Notes: generated from the sequence alone by a model not told the origin. DNA of 64,000 bases from JAJYBV01 sp021812265 (GCA_027459525.1 DAIDIC010000198.1:1-64000); one strand, 5' to 3'. Positions 50,000-60,600 are shown, counted from the stretch's first letter. Made by a program: numbers and translations.

Positions 50000-52348
50000 A
50001 TGTTGCAAAAAGAACGTACATTTTCTGACAATCACCAGGATGATTCATTTCATATCCTGAACCAGCGAGACATGTTCGCGTTTACCGTTCCTGTCATCGT
50101 TTGGCTGGCTAATATAACAACCATGGTGCTGACTGGCCCATCGGGCATAACAATGTTTATTTTAGCCAGTATCCTTTTCTTCATTCCCAGTGTATGGGTT
50201 ACCCAATGGCTTGGCAAAATGTTTCCCCATCAATCAGGCCCATTTATGTGGGCAGCGCGTACACTGGGTTATAAGCGAGCCTTCTTCCCCAGTTTCAGCA
50301 TATGGCTTGGTGTCACTATCGGCGCAATCGGCACGCTTACAAACACCATGCTTACACTTCAATATTTTAACGCGAACTGGTTTGCCACTCCGGTTTCCGA
50401 AAGTGTGGGCATACTTATTATGTTGGCGCTGGTAGCGGCCGTGTGCCTGATACCATTACAGCAATTGCGGCGTCTTGTTTTTGGCTCTACAATGATATAC
50501 CTAGCAGCCATCGGATGTCTTCTAGTCACTATCGTTATTTGGACAATGAGCGGCCACCTGCCGCAGACATCGTTCCACTGGCCCGATCAATGGCAGATTT
50601 CTTCATCAACCATCGGAACATTCGGGCTGATTGTTTTTACAATAGTCGGTGTCAATATGGGCATGTCACTTGGCCCGCGTATGGCAGGATCACGCAATGA
50701 AGCAAAGCGTTCAATGCAATTTGTATGGTGGGTTTTTGCTGCAGTTATAGTCATGTATCTTGTCGCCGACTTTGGCGCATTGATCATCGATAACTCAGTT
50801 CAACTTACAACACCGTTTGTTTTTACCGATACTTTTGCAAATATGTTTGGCTCAGGCGCCGCCAATTTCTTTAACGTTGTTGCTGTTGTCATAGATTTCA
50901 TGATATCGGTTGTGTATCTTATATTACTGGCGTATGTTCTGCATTCATTCGGCGAACACAGTTATTTGCCGCCTTGGTTTGCAAAGACCACCAGCCAGCA
51001 TGTCCCACGCAACGCAATTTTAGGGCAAACAGTCAGCATTGGCGCATTTGTCACCATAGCGTATCTCATTCTTCCGAGCATTGCCCCATTTGGGCAAGAC
51101 GCAGTCAGCCGATTTACCATTATCACCAATATTTTAAACGCCAGCTCCAGCATTATTTGGGGATTGGGCATGCTTATGCTGTTTGTATTTGGACTAGCGG
51201 CAGTAATGCGCTTTACACATATGTTATCCGGAGCGCGCTGGCCCATGTTCATCATGTCTTTAGCCGCCATTCCTACAATGATGTACAGCTTTTGGCTCAC
51301 GCTTACAGCTTCATGGATCCCAACATTCATGGGAAACAATGCTTGGTTTGAAGCAACTATTGGAGTTACTATATTTTTACTGCTTGGCGGGACAATCCTT
51401 GGCGAAATATTGCGTATGCATGGTGTTGTACGTGAGCAAGACAGATTGCATGCGCAATTAAAAACAACATTCCAGCAAATCGATGCGTTGATTAGAAACA
51501 TCGGCAAAATGAGCCATGACGCAAATTCAGCCATGACACATATTCAAACCGCAACGCAAACTGTTTCTCGAACAACCGGCAGCCTGGCGCAATCAGTTGA
51601 AGAAGTAGCAGCCACCAGTTTGGAACAGGTAAGTACGCTGAAAGAGGCGACTAATACTATTGACTCCATGATTCAGCATACCGACACGATGAAAGTAACT
51701 CTTGGCTCGATGATTCAAACAATGGGTCGGTTGCAGCAGCAGTTTCAACAAAGCGTCCAGCAAGTTCAGAAACTGGACCAGCGATCTGTGGAAATTGGCC
51801 AGATAGCTAATCTTATTGATGAAATTGCTGATCAAACAAATTTGTTATCGCTCAATGCGGCAATTGAAGCTGCGCGCGCAGGTGAACAGGGCAGAGGATT
51901 TGCCGTTGTTGCGGGTGAGGTGCGCAAACTTGCCGAAAGAACCGCTAACTCGGTGCGAGAGATTAACGGGTTAATTCACCATATTCAAAGCGAAATGGCA
52001 GAAACACTTGTTTCTATGGAATCTTCAAAATCTGAACTGCAATCGAGTGTCGGACAGCTTGAAACAGTAAACGGCCAAGTAACAGAGGTTGTTTCAAACG
52101 CAGAGTCTACTCAGATAATGCTGCATCAAGTAAGTGAAGTAACCAAAACAAACAGCGATTCTGTCCGGGAAATGTCTTCGGTTATGGATACAACATCACA
52201 GCAGATCTCTGCCATTGAAGATTCAATGGGATTAATTAAAGATCTGGCAAGTCAACTGGAAGACGCCGAGAAGATTCACAACAAAAAATCTGATGTTACA
52301 TCACCGCAACAAGTAAGTTTCTATGGCGAATCTGTAAGAGCGGCGTAA
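50000..52348 (+). CDS. Amino-acid permease (APC superfamily) fused to a methyl-accepting chemotaxis signalling domain
   Basis: The N-terminal ~470 residues hold about 12 transmembrane helices with an APC-type layout, beginning 'FTVPVIVWLANITTMVLTG' and including 'FVWWVFAAVIVMYLVADFGALI'. The next ~260 residues form a soluble helical hairpin of the MCP class. The tip 'IADQTNLLSLNAAIEAARAG' and the following 'GRGFAVVAGEVRKLAERT' are canonical for CheA/CheW contact (residues ~605-645). No HAMP domain or periplasmic sensor domain is present, so the transporter itself appears to be the sensor. ATG at 50000 has AAGGA 12 nt upstream; an in-frame TTG at 49940 would add 20 residues. No che genes are in the window. 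Confidence 0.88.
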   Translation: MLQKERTFSDNHQDDSFHILNQRDMFAFTVPVIVWLANITTMVLTGPSGITMFILASILFFIPSVWVTQWLGKMFPHQSGPFMWAARTLGYKRAFFPSFSIWLGVTIGAIGTLTNTMLTLQYFNANWFATPVSESVGILIMLALVAAVCLIPLQQLRRLVFGSTMIYLAAIGCLLVTIVIWTMSGHLPQTSFHWPDQWQISSSTIGTFGLIVFTIVGVNMGMSLGPRMAGSRNEAKRSMQFVWWVFAAVIVMYLVADFGALIIDNSVQLTTPFVFTDTFANMFGSGAANFFNVVAVVIDFMISVVYLILLAYVLHSFGEHSYLPPWFAKTTSQHVPRNAILGQTVSIGAFVTIAYLILPSIAPFGQDAVSRFTIITNILNASSSIIWGLGMLMLFVFGLAAVMRFTHMLSGARWPMFIMSLAAIPTMMYSFWLTLTASWIPTFMGNNAWFEATIGVTIFLLLGGTILGEILRMHGVVREQDRLHAQLKTTFQQIDALIRNIGKMSHDANSAMTHIQTATQTVSRTTGSLAQSVEEVAATSLEQVSTLKEATNTIDSMIQHTDTMKVTLGSMIQTMGRLQQQFQQSVQQVQKLDQRSVEIGQIANLIDEIADQTNLLSLNAAIEAARAGEQGRGFAVVAGEVRKLAERTANSVREINGLIHHIQSEMAETLVSMESSKSELQSSVGQLETVNGQVTEVVSNAESTQIMLHQVSEVTKTNSDSVREMSSVMDTTSQQISAIEDSMGLIKDLASQLEDAEKIHNKKSDVTSPQQVSFYGESVRAA

Positions 52349-52382
52349 CGTATCACTTTTTGGGAAAAATTTACGGTACATC

Positions 52383-52427
52383 AAAAGCTGCGCAAGAAGA
52401 TTGTAATTTCTCTTGCGCAGCTTTTTT
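52383..52427. terminator. Bidirectional intrinsic terminator between the permease-MCP and aldolase genes
   Basis: AAAAGCTGCGCAAGA (52383-52397) pairs perfectly with TCTTGCGCAGCTTTT (52411-52425), a 15-bp arm including the A/T ends, with a 13-nt loop. Six T follow on the plus strand and A-run/T-run on the minus. It ends both convergent transcripts. This is the clearest terminator in the window. Confidence 0.9.
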
Positions 52428-52464
52428 CAGTCTGTCAATACATATTGACGCGCGTTAGAAAGTT

Positions 52465-53376
52465 TTATGCTGAATAATCTTTCAGCATTCCGGAGATTTC
52501 CCCGGCCAAGCGAAGCGCCTCATCCATAGGCCGCTGCCATAAATTGCGACCAAAGATAACACCGGAGCCGCCGGCTTCCATCCCCATGCGGGCTTTTTCA
52601 ATAACGCCACCTTCATCCTGTTTTTCTCCGCCCGAGAAAATGACCAGTGTTTTACCTGCCGAGGCGACTACATGTCGCAACGCTTCTTGAACAGTAAACG
52701 TTGTTGTTGAATAGGGCTTGGGGGCATTTTTATCCTTTTCAGGATCTATCTTCGGAACATTTACTTTTACTACATCAGCGCCTAGCTCCGCAGCAGTGCG
52801 CGCAGCATAATCTATTGCATAAAAGCTGTCGCGGCCGCCCTTGGTTTCTATAGCCTCACCGCGGGGATAAGACCATACGATAATCGGCATACCAAAACGT
52901 TCCGCGTCTTCACGAACTTTGCGGAACTGCGCAAAATCTTGCTCTTGCTGCGGTGATCCAACATAGAGGGTATATCCAACTGCATCAGCGCCCAATCGAA
53001 CCGCGTCTTCTACCGAGGCCAGCATCGGTGAAAGGGGAGATTTATCGGCAGGAATTTCCGTTTTACCGTTTAACTTCAACACCAAGGGAACTTGGCCGGC
53101 AAACTTTGCCATATATTTACTGGCAATACCAACTTGGAATACAATTCCCGAAAATTTACCTTCTTTCGCAAGTTGCAGTTGAAATTCGGGATCTTTTGCG
53201 GGTGGATTGGGGAAAAAGTCGCGTGGACCATGCTCTAAGCCCTGATCAATCGGCAAAAACATTAATGTGCCGTTGCCGGGGCCTGCGCCATAAAGCAGCC
53301 GGCTTAACCGAGTTTTTTTCCCTGTGCTTAGGTTCATATCGGCAAGTGTGACTCGTTGTATTTGCTCCGTTGCCAT
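52465..53376 (-). CDS. fbaB: Class I fructose-bisphosphate aldolase (DhnA/FbaB type)
   Basis: Cleaves fructose-1,6-bisphosphate through a Schiff base. Family motifs are 'LPIDQGLEHGPRDFF' near residue 42, 'DAVGYTLYVGS' around 135, 'WSYPRGE', 'GADVVKVNVPK' with the Schiff-base Lys near 193, and 'IFSGGEKQDEGG' and 'GVIFGRNLWQRP' near the end. Length (303) is right for this class. ATG at 53376 has AGGAGG 9 nt upstream and is preferred to upstream in-frame starts. A related transaldolase/ADH-synthase role (archaeal-type) is possible but less likely. Confidence 0.92.
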   Translation of the reverse strand: MATEQIQRVTLADMNLSTGKKTRLSRLLYGAGPGNGTLMFLPIDQGLEHGPRDFFPNPPAKDPEFQLQLAKEGKFSGIVFQVGIASKYMAKFAGQVPLVLKLNGKTEIPADKSPLSPMLASVEDAVRLGADAVGYTLYVGSPQQEQDFAQFRKVREDAERFGMPIIVWSYPRGEAIETKGGRDSFYAIDYAARTAAELGADVVKVNVPKIDPEKDKNAPKPYSTTTFTVQEALRHVVASAGKTLVIFSGGEKQDEGGVIEKARMGMEAGGSGVIFGRNLWQRPMDEALRLAGEISGMLKDYSA

Positions 53377-53663
53377 ACATTGTGCCTCCTGTAATACTAT
53401 TGTTTTACATTGTGCGCCAGAAGCTTTTATTTTGGGGGATGGCAGATTTTTAGCGAGCATGTAATAAAGCACACACTTAAGAAAGAATATCTTCCTCACA
53501 AAATCTGCGCCCAAGCCCGGCAATTCCTTGCAAAATTATCCGGTTGCGCGCTCCGGCGACTCAAATCAAATCAGGCGATTATGAATCCTTTTGTAACCGG
53601 ATTCACATTGCCATTACTTAAGCATACAACGCAAGAAAAGCCTGCGTAAATAGCCTATCTAAG

Positions 53664-54251
53664 TTATTGAAAATTATTCAGACCTCGCAACACCTCATTA
53701 ATAACGTAGCGCAACACCTCAAGAACCCCTTGCCCATTTACGGCAACTGCTTCAAAACTGCGTTTTCTATTCGTATTGAGGTATTGCTCCAGTATCGGCA
53801 CGGGAAGCACATCAGGAACATCTCGTTTATTCCACTGCATGGCTATAGGAAAGTCTGCAGGATTTTTATGTTGGTTGCGCAGCTGATCATTCAGCTCGGT
53901 CCAGCTCTCAATATTTTCCCGCAGCTTATTTGCTTGGGAATCTGCGACAAAAACAACGCCATCCACTCCGCGCAGCACCGCAATTCGGGTTTGTTGATAT
54001 AACACCTGCCCCGGAACGGTATACAACTGAAATTTTATATTATACCCATGTACTCTGCCCATTTCCAGAGGCAACAAATCAAAATACAGGGTTCTTTCCG
54101 TTTCGGTATCGATAGATACCATACCGCCGACATCTTTTGGATTTACTACATTATGTATATAATGCAGATTTGTTGTTTTTCCGCTTAAACCTATTCCATA
54201 ATACACGATTTTGCAGCTAATCTCGCGTTTTGAGCTATTTATTATTGGCAT
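53664..54251 (-). CDS. mglA: MglA-type small Ras-like GTPase
   Basis: A bacterial Ras-superfamily GTPase related to gliding-motility protein MglA. The P-loop is 'YYGIGLSGKTTNLHYI' (about residues 17-32). The switch II region has 'YTVPGQVLY', where MglA proteins replace the usual Asp-Thr-Ala-Gly, and the guanine-specificity motif is 'WNKRD' (~142). Length (195) is typical. MglA controls polarity or vesicle-like processes in myxobacteria and others. Its usual GTPase-activating partner MglB (roadblock domain) is not adjacent, so this is a stand-alone copy. It diverges from clpC. Confidence 0.88.
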   Translation of the reverse strand: MPIINSSKREISCKIVYYGIGLSGKTTNLHYIHNVVNPKDVGGMVSIDTETERTLYFDLLPLEMGRVHGYNIKFQLYTVPGQVLYQQTRIAVLRGVDGVVFVADSQANKLRENIESWTELNDQLRNQHKNPADFPIAMQWNKRDVPDVLPVPILEQYLNTNRKRSFEAVAVNGQGVLEVLRYVINEVLRGLNNFQ

Positions 54252-54494
54252 GTTATTATTTTTGCTCCTTCGTGTACCGGTTACCTCTTTGCGGAATTAT
54301 CACCATACACTATACAAAGTATATCATATTTCATATCCCAGAAATTTAGATACGCAAAAAAAATTTACGGAATAAATATCGGCTGATTAAGGAAAACTGG
54401 CGTTTTTTTTGCGATACAGTTTTGTGCTGTTCAATTTTTCATAAGAAACAGCCGGAGTTATATTTGTTTTTCAGCAAAACATGGAGGAAAGAGC

Positions 54495-57008
54495 GTGTCA
54501 AACAATAATTTTTCACAAAAACTGCCCCTGCACGACAGTGTAAACACTGTTTTGCAAGAAGCGCGACAATTTGCTCTCAAATATCATCACGCCTTGATAG
54601 ATTCTGAACATTTGTTGCTGGGTATTATTGCCGCGCAAAACCCGCTTATTTCGGCGGCGCTGCAGTCTGTAAAAACATCCGCACGCAAATTGCGCAGCGC
54701 AGTTCTGTTTGTTATTACACATGATTCCTGCACAGTTGATCCGCAAATAGGCAATGAAGTTGAAAGAATATTGGATCGCGCAAATTATGAGGCGATAGAG
54801 ATGATGGCGCGGGAAATTAAAATTGAACATGTTTTTTTAGGAATGTTGCAAGAAGAGGAAACCATTGCATATGCTATTTTACATGAGTTGCATATTACTT
54901 ATGACAACATATTTCCAGAATTAGTAAAATTAAGCAAAATGAATTCATCGGCGATTGTAACATTAAAAGAATCCACAAACCGCTTTCAGCTGACACCAAC
55001 ATTAAATATGGTAAGCAGAGACCTTTCTGCCGAAGCGCAAGCCGGCAGGCTGGAACCGCTTATTGGCAGGGAATATGAACTGGAACGGGTAATGCAAACC
55101 TTAACACGAAGATCAAAAAATAATCCAGTGCTCATCGGCGAAGCCGGCGTTGGTAAAACCGCCATTGCCGAAGGACTGGCGCAGCGCATTGCAGATGGAA
55201 ACGCGCCGCCCGAATTGCTGCGCCAACGTGTTGTATCGCTGGATACGGGGCTGCTAACCATTGGCACCAAATTCCGCGGCGACTTTGAGGAACGGCTGAA
55301 AAGTCTTGTTGCTGAAATTATCAAAGTTCATAATTTAATTATCGTGGTAGATGAACTGCATACCCTCATCGGTTCCGGTGTGGCAGAAGGCTCCATAGAC
55401 GCGGCAAATTTACTTAAACCGATACTTGCCCGCGGTGAATTTCGCTGCTTTGGCGCAACAACTTTGGACGATTATCGCAAAACAATCGAAAAAGATCCTG
55501 CGCTGGAACGCCGCTTCCAACCAATCTTCATCCGGCCAAGCACACCAGAAGAAACAAAATCTATTTTATTTGGGCTGCGCCCGCGTTATGAAGCTTTCCA
55601 TCGTGTCGCTATTTCCGATGAGGCTATTGAAGCGGCTGTAAAATTGGCAGATCGCTATGTGCATGTGCGGCAGTTCCCCGATAAAGCGATCGATTTAATT
55701 GATGAAGCCGCTGCGCGTTCACGAGTGCAACGCTCCGTTATTCCCGCGGAAGCCCTAGCCCTATCAGATTCTTTGGATTTAGTGCGCTGTGATAAAAATA
55801 TGGCAATTGAAAAAGGTGAGTTTGCCATAGCCACAGCGCTTTGGAAAAAAGAAAAGGCTATTCGCCGGCAAATTTACGCAGCGGATTCAGAATGGCGAAC
55901 ACAACGCGCCGGCAACAGTTTTGCAGAATTGAAAGCGACAGATGTCGCCGAAATCGTATCCAGCCGAACTGGAGTCCCAGCCATTGCTGCAACAGAACAA
56001 GAAGCTGAACGGTTGTTACGCTTAGAAGAATTACTGCATGCGCACATTGTTGGGCAGCAAAAAGCGGTTTCAGCAACCGCACAGGCTATTCGACGCTCAC
56101 GCGCCGATATCCGAGATCGGCGGCGGCCTATCGGCTCATTTATTTTTGCCGGGCCAACCGGGGTTGGAAAAACCGCATTAGCTAAAGCGCTGGCAAAAGC
56201 GTTTTTTAACGATGAACAAGCAATTGTTACTATCGATATGTCTGAATTTACTGAATCACATTATGCCGCCCGCTTAGTTGGCTCTCCGCCGGGATATGTC
56301 GGATACGATCAGGCCGGGCAGTTGACGGAAGCTGTAAAACGGCGGCCATACACTATTGTGCTGCTGGACGAAATTGAAAAAGCGCATCCGCGGATTTATG
56401 ATTTATTGCTGCAAGTTTTAGAAGATGGCTGTTTAAGCGACGCTAAAGGGCAACAAACAGATTTCAGCAACACGATTATTATTATGACAACAAATATCGG
56501 CGCACAGTTAAAACCGTTTTCTGGCGGTTTTATTGAATCAGAGGAAAATCGAACCCATAACGGCAAAGAAACCGCTGCCCAAAAACGGCTGAAACGCGAA
56601 CTGGCGCAAACATTTAAGCCGGAGTTTCTGAACCGCATTGATAGTATTATTGTGTTCGATCAACTTACCCGACAAGATATGCGCCAACTGTGCGATATTG
56701 CCTTAGAGCCGCTGATACAGCGCATGCGCGATCGCCTGTATGATCTGCAGATTGACGCCGCCGCGCGTGAAGAGCTGGCCCGGCAGGGATATAGCAGTGA
56801 ATATGGCGCGCGGCCGCTGTTGCGAATGATTCAAAGCAGCATTGAGGATGTTTTAGCGGAAAAAATTCTCCGCAATGAACTGCAGCCCGGGGGAGGCATA
56901 TCAATAAGCGCCATTGACGGCAAATTTATCTTCACAATCTCTCCAAAACATGCAAAGCAAATCACCGTTGCGGCTGAGTCGGCTCCGGCAAATTTGCGGA
57001 AAGAATAG
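54495..57008 (+). CDS. clpC: ClpC-type AAA+ unfoldase
   Basis: A Hsp100 chaperone that unfolds proteins, usually for ClpP. The Clp-N domain covers residues 1-145, AAA-1 has Walker A 'GEAGVGKT' (~215) and Walker B 'IIVVDELH', and a short M-like region lies at about 420-470. AAA-2 has Walker A 'GPTGVGKT' (~552) and 'LLDEIEKAHP' (~624). The short middle domain favours ClpC over ClpB. GTG at 54495 follows GGAGGAAAGAGC. Length (837) is normal. No CIRCE or CtsR-like operator was found upstream. The 3' end overlaps the convergent 56962 gene by 47 bp. Confidence 0.92.
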   Translation: MSNNNFSQKLPLHDSVNTVLQEARQFALKYHHALIDSEHLLLGIIAAQNPLISAALQSVKTSARKLRSAVLFVITHDSCTVDPQIGNEVERILDRANYEAIEMMAREIKIEHVFLGMLQEEETIAYAILHELHITYDNIFPELVKLSKMNSSAIVTLKESTNRFQLTPTLNMVSRDLSAEAQAGRLEPLIGREYELERVMQTLTRRSKNNPVLIGEAGVGKTAIAEGLAQRIADGNAPPELLRQRVVSLDTGLLTIGTKFRGDFEERLKSLVAEIIKVHNLIIVVDELHTLIGSGVAEGSIDAANLLKPILARGEFRCFGATTLDDYRKTIEKDPALERRFQPIFIRPSTPEETKSILFGLRPRYEAFHRVAISDEAIEAAVKLADRYVHVRQFPDKAIDLIDEAAARSRVQRSVIPAEALALSDSLDLVRCDKNMAIEKGEFAIATALWKKEKAIRRQIYAADSEWRTQRAGNSFAELKATDVAEIVSSRTGVPAIAATEQEAERLLRLEELLHAHIVGQQKAVSATAQAIRRSRADIRDRRRPIGSFIFAGPTGVGKTALAKALAKAFFNDEQAIVTIDMSEFTESHYAARLVGSPPGYVGYDQAGQLTEAVKRRPYTIVLLDEIEKAHPRIYDLLLQVLEDGCLSDAKGQQTDFSNTIIIMTTNIGAQLKPFSGGFIESEENRTHNGKETAAQKRLKRELAQTFKPEFLNRIDSIIVFDQLTRQDMRQLCDIALEPLIQRMRDRLYDLQIDAAAREELARQGYSSEYGARPLLRMIQSSIEDVLAEKILRNELQPGGGISISAIDGKFIFTISPKHAKQITVAAESAPANLRKE

Positions 57009-57513
57009 CAATAACAGTTTCCGCAGCGGCGTCGGATTCTGTCTCGCCATCGCCTATATATTCATTTGGCGCGGCGCGCATTTTAGCGACACAACGATGT
57101 CGCAGCAACGGCGCCGGCGCATGTTTATCGGGCGCCGGCGAGACAGGAGCAATGCCAGCGGCCCAGCCTTGCCGACGATAATCGCGGGGATTTTCCTGCG
57201 CTGAAGCAGCGTTTTCAAATGAAGAAACTTCATAGCCCCGCACGCGCATCCACATTTTTAGCTGACCCACCGTGGGAATCCACAACGTATCAGCCTTGGC
57301 CACACGCGCCGGTGGCCATTTCTTTGCTATATCTGACAAGGTTACCCACCCAACAGCGTCATCAGCGTCTGTTACCAACGCAAATCCGGCTGAGTCTAAA
57401 CCAAGATACGACGCGCCAATTGGCGCAGTCCAGTCACCCGGCTGCGCCTGCCAAATTATACCGGCGGTTTTCAGCCGGCGCGCCATAACAATGCTTACAA
57501 AATCATCTTGCAT
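56962..57513 (-). CDS. Hypothetical protein (183 aa) convergent with clpC
   Basis: I do not recognise the family. The first ~100 residues look like one compact domain ('DFVSIVMARRLKTAGIIWQ', 'ASYLGLDSAGFALVTDADDAVGWVTLSD', 'DTLWIPTVGQLKMWMRVRGYEV'), similar in style to small substrate- or stress-associated proteins of unknown role. The rest is Pro/Ala-rich and probably disordered. The last 47 bp overlap the clpC 3' end on the opposite strand, so the disordered tail may be dictated by that overlap. ATG at 57513 is chosen; an in-frame ATG at 57522 would add three residues. Confidence 0.65.
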   Translation of the reverse strand: MQDDFVSIVMARRLKTAGIIWQAQPGDWTAPIGASYLGLDSAGFALVTDADDAVGWVTLSDIAKKWPPARVAKADTLWIPTVGQLKMWMRVRGYEVSSFENAASAQENPRDYRRQGWAAGIAPVSPAPDKHAPAPLLRHRCVAKMRAAPNEYIGDGETESDAAAETVIAILSANLPEPTQPQR

Positions 57514-57646
57514 AATTGACACCCCGTATAGGCTAAAGACAACACCACTCGCATTTTACCGCATGCCCTGCCGCAGCGATTTTCTATAACATCCCATGAA
57601 TAATAGTAATCTATATGATGCCGCACGTTAACAATACAAATCAGCC

Positions 57647-60600
57647 TTATCCCTGACTCGTATTGATATTTGCTCCTAACATAGCGTTGCTGTGCTCACT
57701 GGGAACGCAGACAATGGAGTTATGGATTGCAATAACCTCGAATTGCTGCGAATAGAATAATTGTTTTGTTTCCGCCGTCATATCCCAACTTTCCTGTTCG
57801 AGAGATTTAAACACAATAAATGGCCGTACATGTTGTAATAGCTGTGTCAAAAACGCTAAACCGCCCGGCATTTGTGAATCATGCGGTAAAACTACCAGCG
57901 CAACGGCGCGGATATCCTTCAGCATAAAGGTAAGTTGAAACAGATTGCTCAAATTTCCAACATGATACACATAGGGTTCGTTTACTGCAAATTTTGGCGG
58001 CTGTTTATAGAAAAATTCGCCAAATTCCAAATCGGGATACCCCTCAAAAACAACCATCTTTTCCAGTAACTGCAACGATTGGATGTTTGCGCGAATAATC
58101 GATGCGTTGAATATGTGCGGCTCAAATAAAATCGCTTTATCAATGCGCGCGGTTTGCGTCAACATATGTATAGAATATGCGCCGGCTCCGGCATCAACAT
58201 CTATCATAACACTATGCTCCGGCAATATTTGCGCAATGACGCTCAAAGCAGGCGCATCTTTGTGAAAAGCGCGCAGATGTCCGGCAAAAATTTTATTTGC
58301 CAAAATCTGTTTTTCGTTTTGCAGCAAAAATGCAGTCGTTTCCGGTTGAGTCAGAATAACAGCCCTGCCAAAGAAATCTTTATATATGTGTATATTTTGA
58401 ACTGATTCAAGCTGCAGCGCGCCAACATATAAATCTTGCTGCAATTGATCTATAAAAATAAATGTTGTAGTTTTGCCAAGTCCGGCCTGAATAGATTTAA
58501 ATAACATGGTTAAGTAAGGTGTGTCATCAGAGTTGAAGTGCAGCCACACCGAAGTCTGCTCATCTGCCGTGTTATTTTCAATAATCTGAAATTCGTGGTT
58601 ATTGCTGACAGAAATACTGTATGGCATAGCAGAATCAATAGATAACGCCGCAAAAACGTCTGCGACAATAAGTTTTCGATGCGTGGCGTTTTGCAGATAA
58701 TCTGACAGCTTTTTTATCACCTTGACAGACTCCTGCGGAGCCACAGTGTGCGAGAGATCATCAATATTCTGGGGTAAAGATTGATAGATGCGCCCGATTA
58801 TTTCAATTATCATATCTTGCATATATTCTATACCATGCAACGACGCCTTTACTGAATAGATATGATCTCCATAATCGGTATCTAATTGGCTTAATTTTTC
58901 TTTTATTGCGTCAATATGGTTGCCATAATCTTGCAGCATAGTATTTAAAGTGTTTTTAAGCGCAACAATATGGTTGCCATAATCGGTGTCTACTTGGCTT
59001 AATTTTTCCTTTATCGCAACAATATGGTCGGATAATTCGTTAACACGATTTTGCAGCGCTTGTGTTTCTTGCAAAAATAATTTGCGTTGCGGCGGTGTTT
59101 GCCTATCATTGCCGGCAAATTCCGGCGTATGTTGCTGTGCCTGCATTAACTTTCTAGTAATCTCATTATACATGGGCTGGCTGCTGTAATTATATAGCAT
59201 TTGTTCTTGCAAGTTGCTTAGTTTCGCTTCCAGTTCGGCAACTCTGCCAGTCATTTGACGATATTCATTCAGTGAAATAACATTAATTGCCGCCTGTTGT
59301 TCACTCATCCGTCCAAGAGAAAATACGCGCACAGCAATGCGAAGCAGTGTGCCGATGCCTTTTTGTTTTTTAAAAGGTATCCGTTGATCACGTGTTCGTG
59401 TCCAATCCCATTTATGCAGCAAATCTTGATGAAATTGCGCAAACTCCGATGTATCTGCCGATGTTTGGCTGGGTGAAGGCAAACCGGGTTTCGCGTCAAT
59501 TTCATTTAACCGGTTGATAATAACTTTAGCGGCGGCCGACGCGCTATATTGCCTGCGGATATCTTTTGCCGCAATTTCGCCTTTTTGCTGCGCTTCTTCC
59601 GGATGTTCAAACACATGGCGCATTAACCGCGCGGCGTGTTCAATATTTGGCTCGGCCCAAACAAATCCCGGCTGATATACTTTCGCGCAATCGGGATGGT
59701 AATGATGCTCTTCCAACGTAATTGTGCGGATCTCAAAATCTACCGGATAGGAATTTTCCAGCGTCATATAGTCGGTGTTGCCGGAATACGCGGTTGCGAT
59801 AACCGGCTTGCCAAGGTACATAGCCTCTGCCATACCCAAACCAAAACCTTCTGCTCGGTGCAGAGAAACATAGGCGTCGCAGCAAGCAAGCAAATCATTC
59901 ATCTGTCTTCGTGTCAGATACGATTCAATAAGCATTCCCCCTACATTTTCCACCGCAGTTTTCAGCGCTTTCCCAAGAATTGGATAATTTTCCAAGTTCT
60001 GAGATTTGATGATCAGCAGCGGTTTCTCTCCGGGATAGTTCCAGAACGCTTTTTGAAAAGCTTGCACTACACCCAAAGGATTTTTACGTGATTCACAGGA
60101 ATTTGCGTCAAATGTAAACAGAAAAATAAACACATTTGGGGGCAGATGAAGTTCTGCTCTATTCGGAGCTTCCGACGCTTCTATCAAAATTGGCATTGGA
60201 ATAACAGTAACAGGCGCTTGTGCGTATGCTTCTAAATTTTGCTTGATAAACGTGGAATTAACCCATATTTCACTCACTCGATGAATATGGTCTTTAAAAA
60301 TATCAGCGACCTTTTCCAATTCCCACGCCCAAAACGCAATAGTATATTTATCTTCAGTCAGCTTAGTAAGCTCGGCGTCATTAATCCACGGCATATCATT
60401 AATATTGTTTAAAAAAAGATTTATTGGATATGCGGAAGCGCGCGGCAGACCAACAAAACGCGCCGGCAGCGGCTTTTGAGGGTTCGCGCCGTAATAAATT
60501 TTTTCCCGATAGGAAACCGGAATATTTTCCCCTAAAAGCACATCAAATAAACGCGCCGCCGCCGTTACCAAACCAGTTTCGGAACGCAAATCGCCAATAA

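Noticed and set aside
54252..54494. CIRCE or CtsR operator upstream of clpC
   Set aside because: No 9-bp CIRCE inverted repeat or CtsR heptad tandem was found. A short TATAC-AAA-GTATA palindrome near 54312-54324 is too weak to call.
58832..59026. CRISPR-like spacing of repeats
   Set aside because: The 54-bp units are in frame inside a coding sequence, directly adjacent without spacers, and encode a helical repeat.
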